From: Bacteroidia bacterium
Lineage (GTDB): Bacteria > Bacteroidota > Bacteroidia > Cytophagales > JAAEPT01
Reading direction: 5' to 3'
Assembly: GCA_030431525.1 (NCBI GenBank)
Contig: JAUIJC010000004.1
Span: forward strand, 62,001-126,000
DNA length: 64,000 bases
This document shows, piece after piece, positions 52,341 through 59,528 of this stretch; within the stretch, counting starts at the first letter, position 1, and each line of letters begins with the position of its first letter. The notes under the pieces are model-generated. The model was not told the origin of the DNA. It saw only the letters and a program-made list of their open reading frames with translations, and did not search any database. A program made the position numbers and the translations under genes.

Positions 52341-53216
52341 ATGGTAAAGGAACAACAAGAAGATAAGTGGCTCGACAACTTGGTGGGGAAACTTGTGGAT
52401 GGGGAAACCGTCAACTGGGAATGGGAAACCTTGGGGAAAGGGGTGCCGACGACCGCCATTTTCTTGAGGGACTCTGTATTGTTTGCACAGCCAAATATGG
52501 ACCTCTCCCTGAATTATCATGACACGGTTCATATTGTGGTTCCCTTGGAAGGAAAACTTTCTTTTCGGCCTTTGGATGGGGAATGGCAAGAGCAATCTGC
52601 GGTGGTGATTGATTCGGATGCTACTTATGAGTGCAAGGTGGACGGTGTAGGGCTCTTGATTTGCTTGATGCTGGATAGCAAGAAAGAGGATTCCTTTCGT
52701 GTTAAGGCTTTGAAGGGAAAAAAATATGCTTGTTTGGGTGAGTTGGATAAGAACCTCCTGGAAGAGCTTGGGGATTATTTCCAACGAAAAAACCTTAAGG
52801 GTTTGGGTACCTTGATGGACAGCGTATTCAGCAACTGGCTGGATGAGCCACATCATCTTCAAGAGCTTTCGCCGAAAGTGGACAATGCGTTTCAAATGAT
52901 TGAACGAAACCCTTCCCACGATATCTGGGAAGAGGAGGTCGCCAAAAAAGTGAACTACACCTTCGGTCGCTTGAATTTTCAATTCTATGGCCAAACAGGA
53001 GTGTCTGTCAAGGAATTTATCTTGTGGACAAGCCTTGCTGTGGTAGTGGCGGGATTGTTAAATAAAGAAAAAACGGACCTTATCCTTAACCATGCAGGCT
53101 TTGCCAGTTTCTCTGATTTTTCCCACTTGTTCAGCAAACGCTTTGGGGTTTCGCCTCAGCGACTTTTGGCAGGCTTCAAAGATGGAGTGAGGGGTGGAGC
53201 TTACTTTAGAAAGTGA
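52341..53216 (+). CDS. AraC-family transcriptional regulator
   Basis: A 291-residue DNA-binding protein (ATG at 52341; a GTG two codons upstream is also possible). The N-terminal half is a cupin-like or unassigned sensor region (AIFLRDSVLF, VHIVVPLEGKLSF). The C-terminal third is a double helix-turn-helix of AraC type: WEEEVAKKVNYTFGRLNFQF for the first and LILNHAGFASFSDFSHLFSKRFGVSPQRLL for the second. The first helix pair is degenerate compared with the second. It follows the T9SS operon's terminator by about 20 bases; whether it controls that operon is unknown. Confidence 0.82.
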   Translation: MVKEQQEDKWLDNLVGKLVDGETVNWEWETLGKGVPTTAIFLRDSVLFAQPNMDLSLNYHDTVHIVVPLEGKLSFRPLDGEWQEQSAVVIDSDATYECKVDGVGLLICLMLDSKKEDSFRVKALKGKKYACLGELDKNLLEELGDYFQRKNLKGLGTLMDSVFSNWLDEPHHLQELSPKVDNAFQMIERNPSHDIWEEEVAKKVNYTFGRLNFQFYGQTGVSVKEFILWTSLAVVVAGLLNKEKTDLILNHAGFASFSDFSHLFSKRFGVSPQRLLAGFKDGVRGGAYFRK

Positions 53217-53225
53217 TTCCTTAGA

Positions 53226-53260
53226 AATAAAAAACGCACAGGACTGAAGTCCTGTGCTGT
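53226..53260 (-). terminator. Rho-independent terminator of the Nudix gene
   Basis: Minus strand: GCACAGGACTTCAGTCCTGTGC forms a stem of CACAGGACT/AGTCCTGTG, followed by GTTTTTTAT. It may also act on the AraC gene from the other side through the A-rich flank. Confidence 0.85.
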
Positions 53261-53293
53261 GAAAAAAAGCCCTTTTAGGGAAGCCCTGAAAAC

Positions 53294-53872
53294 TTATATC
53301 ATTTTGCGCTGACGCAATATTTTTTCGGCCTTCAAAAGGCCAGCAATGCTAATGGCGTCCGTAATGCGGTTGTCCATGACCATTTCAATGGCCTCCTCAA
53401 AAGGAACGCGAATCAAGGTCAAATCTTCGGTGTGCTCGGGTTCCCATTCTCCGTGGGTCAACCCTGTCGCCAAGTAAGTGTAGCCCTCTTCATCAGTGAC
53501 TGAGTTGGAGGTGTGCAGGCGCATGATGACTTCCCAGTTTTCGGCATCCAATCCAGTTTCTTCGCGAAGCTCACGTTTGGCTGAATCCAAGTCATCATCT
53601 TCCAAGGGGCCTCCGCCCATCGGAATCTCCCAAGAATACTCCTCCAAAGGGTAACGGTATTGCCCCACCAAAAAAGTGAATCCTTCTTCATCCACAGGTA
53701 CAATGGCAATGGCGCGATTCTTAAAACTGGTGACCCCGTAAATGCCTTCTTGCCCGCCAGGGGAAATGACTTTGTCTTCACGGACCGAAATCCATGGATT
53801 GTCATATACCTGTCTGGTTTCAAGTATGGTCCAAGGGTTTTTTGATTCGTCCACTTTGTTTTCGTTGATCAT
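53294..53872 (-). CDS. Nudix hydrolase (ADP-ribose pyrophosphatase-like)
   Basis: Cleaves a nucleoside diphosphate linked to another group, probably ADP-ribose or a relative. Start 53872 (MINENK) is preferred; the frame extends to 53926. The Nudix box reads GGGPLEDDDLDSAKRELREETGL, with REL-REE-xGL intact but aspartate at the position of the first conserved glutamate. ADP-ribose-type features are the N-terminal SRE-like strand ISVREDKV and the late YLATGL. The gene is divergent from rnhB, with about 118 bases between start codons. Confidence 0.9.
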   Translation of the reverse strand: MINENKVDESKNPWTILETRQVYDNPWISVREDKVISPGGQEGIYGVTSFKNRAIAIVPVDEEGFTFLVGQYRYPLEEYSWEIPMGGGPLEDDDLDSAKRELREETGLDAENWEVIMRLHTSNSVTDEEGYTYLATGLTHGEWEPEHTEDLTLIRVPFEEAIEMVMDNRITDAISIAGLLKAEKILRQRKMI

Positions 53873-53949
53873 GGGCCTAAAAGAATGGTCTTGGAGGTTG
53901 GGTTCCTGACTTAATGCAGAACACACTACCTCGCTTCGGAGAATACGCT

Positions 53950-53957
53950 TAATTTTG
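53950..53957 (+). promoter_or_regulatory. Candidate -7 box for rnhB
   Basis: TAATTTTG matches TAnnTTTG exactly, 32 bases before the GTG start at 53990. No clear TTG at -33. Confidence 0.4.
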
Positions 53958-53989
53958 CCAAAAATTGTTTCCCAACAAACCTTTTGTGC

Positions 53990-54604
53990 GTGCTCAAGTC
54001 ATCATTTACCCCTGATAAGTTGGAAGCTGGTTTGGATGAGGTAGGTCGAGGTTGCCTTGCCGGACCCGTAGTGGCGGCGGCGGTCATCTTGCCCAAGGAT
54101 TATAAAAATGCCGACCTCAACGATTCCAAGAAGCTTTCAAAAAAGGCACGCCAGTCCCTGAGAGAGCAGATTGAACGCGATGCTATTGCCTTTGCGGTAG
54201 CAGAAGTTTCTCCTGAAAAGATTGATGAGATCAATATCCTGAACGCCTCTTTCTTGGCGATGCACCGCGCTACGGATGCATTGGATGAGATACCAGAATT
54301 TCTTTTGGTGGATGGAAACCGTTTCAAGCCTTATAAGGCAGATGAAGCCTTCATTCCCCATGAATGTGTGGTGAAAGGTGACGGTAAATTCCTTTCGATT
54401 GCGGCGGCCTCTATCTTGGCAAAGACCTATCGCGATGATTTGATGGAGAAATTAGCCGAGGAATACCCAGGCTATGGTTGGGAGAAAAATGCGGGGTATC
54501 CAACCAAGGCCCACCGCCAAGGGTTAAGGGATTTAGGGATTACACCACATCACCGCACCTCGTTTGCTCTCTTGCCACAAGGGGAGCAGATGGAATTGTT
54601 TTGA
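53990..54604 (+). CDS. rnhB: Ribonuclease HII
   Basis: Endonuclease that cuts RNA in RNA-DNA hybrids. The D-E acidic pair lies in GLDEVGRGCLAGPVVAAAVIL near residue 16; also LNDSKKLSKKAR, LLVDGNR and AAASILAKTYRD, the remaining catalytic carboxylate region. About 204 residues. The start is probably the GTG at 53990; a TTG two codons upstream is also in frame. A palindromic element begins at its stop codon, before gcvT. Confidence 0.95.
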   Translation: MLKSSFTPDKLEAGLDEVGRGCLAGPVVAAAVILPKDYKNADLNDSKKLSKKARQSLREQIERDAIAFAVAEVSPEKIDEINILNASFLAMHRATDALDEIPEFLLVDGNRFKPYKADEAFIPHECVVKGDGKFLSIAAASILAKTYRDDLMEKLAEEYPGYGWEKNAGYPTKAHRQGLRDLGITPHHRTSFALLPQGEQMELF

Positions 54605-54689
54605 GTGAGTACCAAGTATTGAGTACCAAGTACAAAGCAATGAGTGTGTGCTGTTCTTGGTACCTGATACTTGGTACTTGATACTGAAT
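54604..54689. repeat. Heptad-periodic inverted repeat between rnhB and gcvT
   Basis: Left arm GAGTACC AAGTATT GAGTACC AAGTACA; right arm TTGGTAC CTGATAC TTGGTAC TTGATAC. The arms are inverted copies with a few differences, separated by about 25 bases. Begins at the rnhB stop codon and ends seven bases before the gcvT start. Confidence 0.85.
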
Positions 54690-54695
54690 TAAGCT

Positions 54696-55772
54696 ATGAA
54701 AAAAACAGCCCTTTTCGATAAACACGTTTCCTTGGGAGCCAAGATGGTTCCATTCGCCGGTTTTGATATGCCGGTGCGTTACTCCTCAGACAAGGAAGAG
54801 CATATGACCGTCCGCGAGGGCGTAGGCGTATTTGACGTTTCGCACATGGGCGAGTTCTTAGTAGAGGGTGAAGGCGCTTTGGAGTTGTTGCAGTTTGTGA
54901 CCTCTAATGACGTCTCAAAATTGCAGGATGGAGGCATCCAGTATTCATGCCTTCCGAATGAGCAAGGAGGAATCGTTGATGACCTGTTGGTTTACCGCCT
55001 TGCAGAGGATATATACCTCTTGGTTGTGAATGCTTCCAACATTGAAAAAGACTGGAATTGGATTTCCTCCAAAAACAGCTTTGGGGCGAAGATGACCGAT
55101 GTGTCTGATGAGTATTCCTTGTTTGCCGTTCAGGGTCCAAAAGCCGTAGCAACCATGCAAAAGCTGACGGACGCTGATTTGTCCGCCATGAAGTATTACA
55201 CCTTTGCCGAGCTGACGCTTGCTGGCTTGGAGAATACCTTTATTTCGGCCACAGGTTACACTGGTGCCGGTGGCTTTGAGGTGATGGTCAAGAATGACCA
55301 AGCCGAGATGCTTTGGGACAAGATTTTTGAGGCAGGCGCCGAGTTTGACATCAAGCCGATTGGTTTGGGAGCGCGGGATACCCTCCGTTTGGAGAAGGGC
55401 TATTGTCTCTATGGCAATGATATTGACGATGCGACCTCGCCGTTGGAGGCTGGCTTGGGATGGGTGACCAAGTTCACCAAGGAGTTTGTGAACAGTGAGG
55501 CTCTGAAAGCCCAAAAAGAGCAAGGAACCTCCAAGAAATTGGTGGGCTTCAAAATGATTGACAAGGGCATTCCACGTAAAGACTACGAGCTGAAGGATGC
55601 CCAAGAGCAAGTGATTGGAGTGGTAACTTCAGGAACCATGTCTCCAAGTTTGAATGTGGGGATTGGTATGGGCTATGTGCCTAAAGAATTGTCCAAGGCT
55701 GGCACTGAGATTTATGTGGCTGTCCGCAAGAAGTTGTTGAAGGCCGAGGTGGTTGCCTTGCCGTTTTTGTAA
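54696..55772 (+). CDS. gcvT: Aminomethyltransferase (glycine cleavage system T protein)
   Basis: Transfers the aminomethyl carbon from lipoylated H protein to tetrahydrofolate, releasing ammonia. 358 residues, normal length. Seen: PFAGFDMPVRY, GVGVFDVSHMGEF (folate side), GGIVDDLLVYRL with the conserved aspartates, TGYTGAGGFEV, GLGARDTLRLEKGYCLYGNDI and the C-terminal TSGTMSPSL. gcvH and gcvP are not adjacent, which is common in Bacteroidota. lipB, whose product loads lipoyl precursors onto the H protein, lies 3 kb away but on the other strand. Confidence 0.97.
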   Translation: MKKTALFDKHVSLGAKMVPFAGFDMPVRYSSDKEEHMTVREGVGVFDVSHMGEFLVEGEGALELLQFVTSNDVSKLQDGGIQYSCLPNEQGGIVDDLLVYRLAEDIYLLVVNASNIEKDWNWISSKNSFGAKMTDVSDEYSLFAVQGPKAVATMQKLTDADLSAMKYYTFAELTLAGLENTFISATGYTGAGGFEVMVKNDQAEMLWDKIFEAGAEFDIKPIGLGARDTLRLEKGYCLYGNDIDDATSPLEAGLGWVTKFTKEFVNSEALKAQKEQGTSKKLVGFKMIDKGIPRKDYELKDAQEQVIGVVTSGTMSPSLNVGIGMGYVPKELSKAGTEIYVAVRKKLLKAEVVALPFL

Positions 55773-55795
55773 TTGCTAAATCGCGGTTTTTTACC

Positions 55796-55858
55796 GTGGA
55801 GGCGGACCTATGTGTCCGTCCGTCGCATTTTAGGCAGACACACAGGTCTGCCCCTACA
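55796..55858. repeat. Paired REP-like hairpins (inverted BIME-type unit)
   Basis: GGAGGCGGACCTATGTGTCCG and its diverged inverse GACACACAGGTCTGCCCCT flank a short spacer. Each arm is itself partly self-complementary (GCGGAC/GTCCG; GGCAGAC/GTCTGCC). The outer CCCCTAC end is like the widespread GTAGGGGC class of bacterial palindromes. It overlaps the longest frame of the next gene and helps to reject that long start. Confidence 0.8.
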
Positions 55859-55873
55859 CGAATTACATTTCAA

Positions 55874-56578
55874 ATGAGATCCATAGATGTTTGCCTCAGC
55901 CCTGAGCTGATTCACTTATACAACCTTTCTGATAAAATTGTGGTGGTGGTTGACGTACTACGCGCCACTTCCTGTATGACCACTGCCTTGGCTAACGGCA
56001 TCGAGCGCATCAAGCCAGTCAGTGATTTGGAAGAATGCAGAGCCTTGCAAGCCGAAGGCTTTTTGGGTGCCGCCGAGCGCAATGGCCAAAAGCAGGAGGG
56101 CTTCGACTTCGGCAACTCGCCATTCAGCTATATCGACAATGATGTCAAGGGTAAGCAATTGGCCATGACGACTACCAATGGCACCTTGGCCATTAACAAG
56201 TCAAAGGACGCTGTTCAGGTATTGGTAGGTTCCCTGCTCAATCTCTCGGCTATGGCCGAATACCTCAAGACCCGTTCTGAGGATATTGTGGTGCACTGCG
56301 CTGGCTGGAAAGGCCGAGTAAATTTGGAGGACACCTTATATGCTGGAGCTTTGATCGATGCTTTGGACGGTGAGGTATCCTTGGAAAATGATGCTGCCAT
56401 GGTGGCCTTGGCAACATATAAGGCTTCCAACGATGAGTTCTACTCCTTCCTTTCCAACTGTTCTCATTTCCGTCGCCTTAGCAAGATGAACATCGAGCGT
56501 GATTTACGTTTCTGTCTGACGACGGACGAGTTTGATGTGATTCCTGTTCTGGAAGGGGATTATTTGGTAAGGATGTAG
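55874..56578 (+). CDS. 2-phosphosulfolactate phosphatase family protein (ComB-like)
   Basis: Mg-dependent acid phosphatase of the ComB family; in methanogens it hydrolyses 2-phosphosulfolactate for coenzyme M, in bacteria it may act in sulfolactate metabolism. Start 55874 is chosen because it gives the normal N-terminus MRSIDVCLSPEL; the frame runs up to 55796 but only through a palindromic repeat. Motifs: KIVVVVDVLRATSCMTTALANG, FDFGNSP, MTTTNGT, and ALATYKA. 234 residues. No coM-type or sulfolactate genes are nearby, so the true substrate is open. Confidence 0.9.
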   Translation: MRSIDVCLSPELIHLYNLSDKIVVVVDVLRATSCMTTALANGIERIKPVSDLEECRALQAEGFLGAAERNGQKQEGFDFGNSPFSYIDNDVKGKQLAMTTTNGTLAINKSKDAVQVLVGSLLNLSAMAEYLKTRSEDIVVHCAGWKGRVNLEDTLYAGALIDALDGEVSLENDAAMVALATYKASNDEFYSFLSNCSHFRRLSKMNIERDLRFCLTTDEFDVIPVLEGDYLVRM

Positions 56579-56587
56579 GTTTTGAAA

Positions 56588-56622
56588 GGACATCTACGCA
56601 AACCGTTTTTTGCGTAGATGTC
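56588..56622 (+). terminator. Probable Rho-independent terminator
   Basis: GGACATCTACGCAAA pairs with TTTGCGTAGATGTC over 14 positions with a small loop. Only a weak T-run follows, so it may be a partially effective terminator. Confidence 0.65.
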
Positions 56623-56657
56623 TTATATTGTTTGAATCTTTTTTAAATCATTTTTCT

Positions 56658-57404
56658 ATGAAAGCGTTCCTGTTTGTCTCCTTTTTCCTTTCCTGCTTTT
56701 TCTTTTGTCATGCACAAGGCACCTATCTATCAGCTGTTCAAAATGATTCCGTCTTATTTCAGTTGAGAGAGGAAAACAGAGAAAATGAATATGGGAGCGA
56801 TATGATAATGTGGGTAAGGGGTAATGAAATTAGTTTTTTTGGAGATTCAACTGGAATACTTCCACTGAGAAAGGGGGATGTGGTTGACAGTACTTTGAAT
56901 TTTATATCAGGAGATTCGTTAAGGGTAAGCTTTTCCTTTGAGATGTATGGTGCGGAGGAGTTTGCTGGATTTCTATACCAACGGGAAGGAGCAGTTTTTT
57001 ATGGTTGGGTGGCATTAAACGTTATCAATCCCTTGTACTGTGAGTATCAAGGTGAATTTGGGACCTGTGTTCATAGGCCTGAGTTCTGGATTGAGAATTA
57101 TTATTTGTCCTCGACAAAAGATTCTTCTGTAGTGGTGGGAGAGCAGGAAGCATCAGAGTTTATCATTTTGTCTACGATTTCAGAAAAAGTAGAGGAGGGC
57201 GGAGTTTTTCCAAATCCAGTGAATGATCAGTTTGAACTTAGAGCCAAAGAAGGACAAGTCTTTGATCTCTATTCCTTAGAAGGGAGATTGATACAAAATG
57301 GCCTAAAAGCTAATACCCTCATCCAAATAGAGAATTTGAATGAGGGTATCTATTTGCTCAAGGAGCAGGGAGGAGCGATGGTGTATCGACTCCTGAAAAA
57401 GTAA
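56658..57404 (+). CDS. Secreted protein with T9SS type A sorting domain
   Basis: A 248-residue exported protein from the ATG at 56658 (the frame opens at 56610 but inside the hairpin). Signal peptide SFFLSCFFFCHAQ. The middle part is beta-rich and not recognised. The last 60-70 residues are a Por secretion tail of type A: VFPNPVNDQFELRA, FDLYSLEGRLIQ, LNEGIYLLKEQ, and a final basic KK. Cargo of this type is released or anchored by the same T9SS that exports the type B giants. It is convergent with the 57405 gene; the two stop codons are adjacent. Confidence 0.82.
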   Translation: MKAFLFVSFFLSCFFFCHAQGTYLSAVQNDSVLFQLREENRENEYGSDMIMWVRGNEISFFGDSTGILPLRKGDVVDSTLNFISGDSLRVSFSFEMYGAEEFAGFLYQREGAVFYGWVALNVINPLYCEYQGEFGTCVHRPEFWIENYYLSSTKDSSVVVGEQEASEFIILSTISEKVEEGGVFPNPVNDQFELRAKEGQVFDLYSLEGRLIQNGLKANTLIQIENLNEGIYLLKEQGGAMVYRLLKK

Positions 57405-57809
57405 TTAGGGCTTGATCATTCCAACCTCACCAAGCTCAGAGATCAACATCAGCCTATCTTCTTTCAATTCCTCAGGGCTGAAGCTGAAGCTGATTTCAAA
57501 CATTTTCCCGTTGGCAAAATAGCTGACTCGGAAATGGTTATTCAGTTTGAGGACTTCAGGAATAAGCTGCTCAATGCGTGCAATTTTGTCGGCCTCCAAT
57601 GAGTTGAAGAGCTTCCGAACCGTTGCCGTTTTTTTCGATTCCCCATTGATTTCACCTTCGCCCCAACTATTGATAATCACTGTTTCTAAAGTGAAGTCGT
57701 TTTCGTTGAGCAAGGAAGCAATCCATTCATAAACGCCCGCATTGTTTTTTCTGCGGGTGATGGCCAAGGAGACTTTTTCAGCGGTAGGGATTTTAATGTC
57801 TTTCTTCAT
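57405..57809 (-). CDS. Conserved hypothetical protein co-transcribed with lipB
   Basis: A 134-residue soluble protein (DIKIPTAEKVSLAITRR at the N-terminus; LNNHFRVSYFANGKMFEISFSF in the second half). It resembles a small Bacteroidota family that is sometimes mislabelled as a phenylalanyl-tRNA synthetase subunit; it lacks any synthetase motif. Its ATG overlaps the lipB stop (ATGA), so it should be translationally coupled to lipB. A role related to lipoylation is possible only by context. Confidence 0.75.
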   Translation of the reverse strand: MKKDIKIPTAEKVSLAITRRKNNAGVYEWIASLLNENDFTLETVIINSWGEGEINGESKKTATVRKLFNSLEADKIARIEQLIPEVLKLNNHFRVSYFANGKMFEISFSFSPEELKEDRLMLISELGEVGMIKP

Positions 57810-58531
57810 GGCTGGTAGGTTTTGCTTTCTTCAAGGGTCATTTCAAACAATTGAGCCAAATGGCCTTTTACTTTTTCCTCCACCTCTTCCATGGAAGGAG
57901 CTTGCCCCAATTCCCTTTCCAAAGAAGTCACATCCTTGTCCGTGATGCCACAAGGCACGATGTTTCCGAAATAATTCAGGTCTGTAGATACGTTAAAGGC
58001 AAAGCCGTGCATAGTCACCCAACGGCTGGCTTTCACACCGAAAGCACAGATTTTTCGTGGGTTCTTTTGTTCGATATGGTCAATCCAAACACCTGTGAGT
58101 CCATCAATGCGTCCGGCCTCAATACCATAATCTCCACAGGTGAGAATGATGGCTTCTTCTAAAAAGCGCAGGTATTTGTGGATGTCCGTGAAGAAGTTGT
58201 CGAGGTCGAGAATTGGATAACCGACTAATTGGCCAGGGCCGTGATAGGTAATGTCACCTCCACGCCCGATAGGGTGGAAGGTAGCGCCTTTGGCTTCCAA
58301 GTCTTTATCCGCAATCAAAAGATTGTCCTTTGAACCGCTTTTACCCAAGGTGTAAGTATGTGGGTGTTGGCAGAAGAGGAGGTGGTTCTCCGTAGGCTGT
58401 TCGTTTTCCGGCTCCTTGCGGTTAGCAATTTTTAGCTGGACTGTTTGATCAAACAGTGATTTTTGGAGTTCAAGGGCCTCCTCGTAGGGAATAAGGCCAA
58501 GCTTGTGGAACTGGACAACACGATTCTGCAT
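57806..58531 (-). CDS. lipB: Octanoyl-[acyl-carrier-protein]-protein N-octanoyltransferase
   Basis: Transfers octanoate from acyl carrier protein to the lipoyl domains of 2-oxoacid dehydrogenases and GcvH, the first step of lipoate assembly. Motifs: LLFCQHPHTYTLGKSG, GRGGDITYHGPGQLVGYP, the lysine in GVKASRWVTMHGFAFNV, and the catalytic cysteine in NIVPCGI. 241 residues. A good promoter lies just upstream. The stop codon overlaps the start of the next gene by four bases. Confidence 0.97.
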   Translation of the reverse strand: MQNRVVQFHKLGLIPYEEALELQKSLFDQTVQLKIANRKEPENEQPTENHLLFCQHPHTYTLGKSGSKDNLLIADKDLEAKGATFHPIGRGGDITYHGPGQLVGYPILDLDNFFTDIHKYLRFLEEAIILTCGDYGIEAGRIDGLTGVWIDHIEQKNPRKICAFGVKASRWVTMHGFAFNVSTDLNYFGNIVPCGITDKDVTSLERELGQAPSMEEVEEKVKGHLAQLFEMTLEESKTYQP

Positions 58532-58554
58532 AAGCTCGCGGGGATAATTTCATG

Positions 58555-58585
58555 CAAAGTTACGATTATGTCTCCCGCTTGCCAA
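58555..58585 (-). promoter_or_regulatory. Promoter of lipB
   Basis: Minus strand TTG (58585-58583), 20 bases, TAACTTTG (58562-58555): exact match to the Bacteroidota consensus with ideal spacing, ending 23 bases before the start codon. Confidence 0.75.
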
Positions 58586-58597
58586 GAGGCGGAGTAA

Positions 58598-58662
58598 GCT
58601 CCATTAGTCTAATCACCTGCCAACAGCTGTAAGCTTTGGCAGTGTGAATTGACTAATGGAGC
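58598..58662. repeat. REP element 1: core inside a longer inverted repeat
   Basis: Core CTGCCAACAGCTGTAAGC/TTTGGCAG at 58617-58642. Outside it, GCTCCATTAGTC (58598-58609) pairs with GACTAATGGAGC (58651-58662) perfectly, with AATxCAC/GTGxATT partly pairing between. The outer arms are not shared with the other REP copies. Confidence 0.9.
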
Positions 58663-58674
58663 AGGTAAAAGATC

Positions 58675-58742
58675 AGGTTATGTTGCCAAAACACCCTGCC
58701 AAAGTTTCCAACTGTTGGCAGGTGTTTTTGCAACATAACCTT
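58675..58742. repeat. REP element 2: core inside a longer inverted repeat
   Basis: Core at 58696-58721 is the inverse of the other orientation (CTGCCAAAG ... CTGTTGGCAG). The outer arms, 58675-58695 and 58721-58741, are inverted copies over 21 bases with one mismatch (AGGTTATGTTGC... / ...GCAACATAACCT). With element 1 it forms a head-to-head pair just downstream of the RAYT stop codon and could end RAYT transcription. Confidence 0.92.
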
Positions 58743-59359
58743 CAATCCAAAAGAAGATTATCGGGAAGGTTCAAGGTGGTTGATTGTTGATGAAAGGCAA
58801 TGAAATTCCTTTTCCCACCAAACCATTCCCAAATCTCGTTTCGCTCTAAAAGGGTTTTTGTATCAGAACAAAGGGCTTTGAATGAGGAATGAGGCCATTT
58901 CTCAAAGTTATTGGTCAATAGATGGGATTGCGGGTTGTGATGAATGTATTGGATTAGCCTTGTAAAATGGGATTCTTGTTCAATGGCAATTCTGTGGAAA
59001 GGTTGCTCAAAAAGGGTTCCTGTGCGTGAATATTTGAAGTTTATGGATTGTGTGTGGGAACTGAAAAAATGGGAGAATTGACGTGAGGGGAAGTTTTCCC
59101 TCCGAGATGCTGAAAATGTTCTCCATTCTTTAATGGTATTTTCAAGATGATCTTCAGTTTGAATTTTCACCAGCAAATGGAAATGGTTCTTCAGTAGGCA
59201 GTAAGCGTAAACTTTGGCTATTGGTGTGATGTACTTCTTTAGTCGCTCTAAAAATCCATTGTAATCTTCTTGCTCCAAAAAAAGATTGGTGCTGTTAATT
59301 CCTCGGTTGTAGATATGGTAGAAATGCCCAAACTGGAGTTTTCCTTGGTCGGAAAGCAT
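58742..59359 (-). CDS. REP-associated tyrosine transposase (RAYT, IS200/IS605-like)
   Basis: Single-strand-type HUH nuclease of 205 residues related to IS200/IS605 TnpA. The HUH motif is H59-F-H61 in LLKNHFHLLV, and the catalytic tyrosine candidate is Y138 in LIQYIHHNP; also the opening FGHFYHIYNRG and TQSINFKYSRTGTLFEQPF are typical of RAYTs. REP hairpins flank it on both sides (two downstream, two upstream), as expected for a RAYT with its own REPs. RAYTs usually do not move themselves; they are thought to spread REPs. The frame is intact, so the protein may be functional. Confidence 0.92.
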   Translation of the reverse strand: MLSDQGKLQFGHFYHIYNRGINSTNLFLEQEDYNGFLERLKKYITPIAKVYAYCLLKNHFHLLVKIQTEDHLENTIKEWRTFSASRRENFPSRQFSHFFSSHTQSINFKYSRTGTLFEQPFHRIAIEQESHFTRLIQYIHHNPQSHLLTNNFEKWPHSSFKALCSDTKTLLERNEIWEWFGGKRNFIAFHQQSTTLNLPDNLLLD

Positions 59360-59387
59360 TGTTGAAAAAGTTTAAAAAAAATGGGGT

Positions 59388-59440
59388 ATGAGCGTGGTAC
59401 ACCTGCCAACAGCCGATAGGCTTTGGCAGTGTGTGTGAAA
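59388..59440. repeat. REP element 3 upstream of the RAYT gene
   Basis: Core CTGCCAACAGC/CTTTGGCAG at 59403-59429, same orientation as element 1, followed by GTGTGTG. Outer pairing is only partial here, so any long arms have decayed. Confidence 0.85.
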
Positions 59441-59449
59441 AAGAGCTCT

Positions 59450-59528
59450 TTATGTTCCGGCTTAGACTTATTCACACTGCCAAAGCTTCCAGCTGTTGGC
59501 AGGTGAATAAGTCTAAGCCGGAACATAA
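59450..59528. repeat. REP element 4 inside a perfect inverted duplication of the manA 3' end
   Basis: Core CTGCCAAAGC...GCTGTTGGCAG at 59477-59502. The outer arms 59450-59475 and 59503-59528 are perfect inverted copies over 26 bases. The right arm covers the manA stop codon (59513-59515) and the last codons of the gene, so the left arm is an inverted duplicate of coding DNA. The hairpin would form in manA mRNA and may act as its terminator or stabiliser. Confidence 0.93.

Noticed and set aside
58742-59359. Complete IS200/IS605 insertion sequence
   Set aside because: The transposase belongs to the RAYT group, with REP hairpins rather than typical IS left and right ends, and there is no tnpB.
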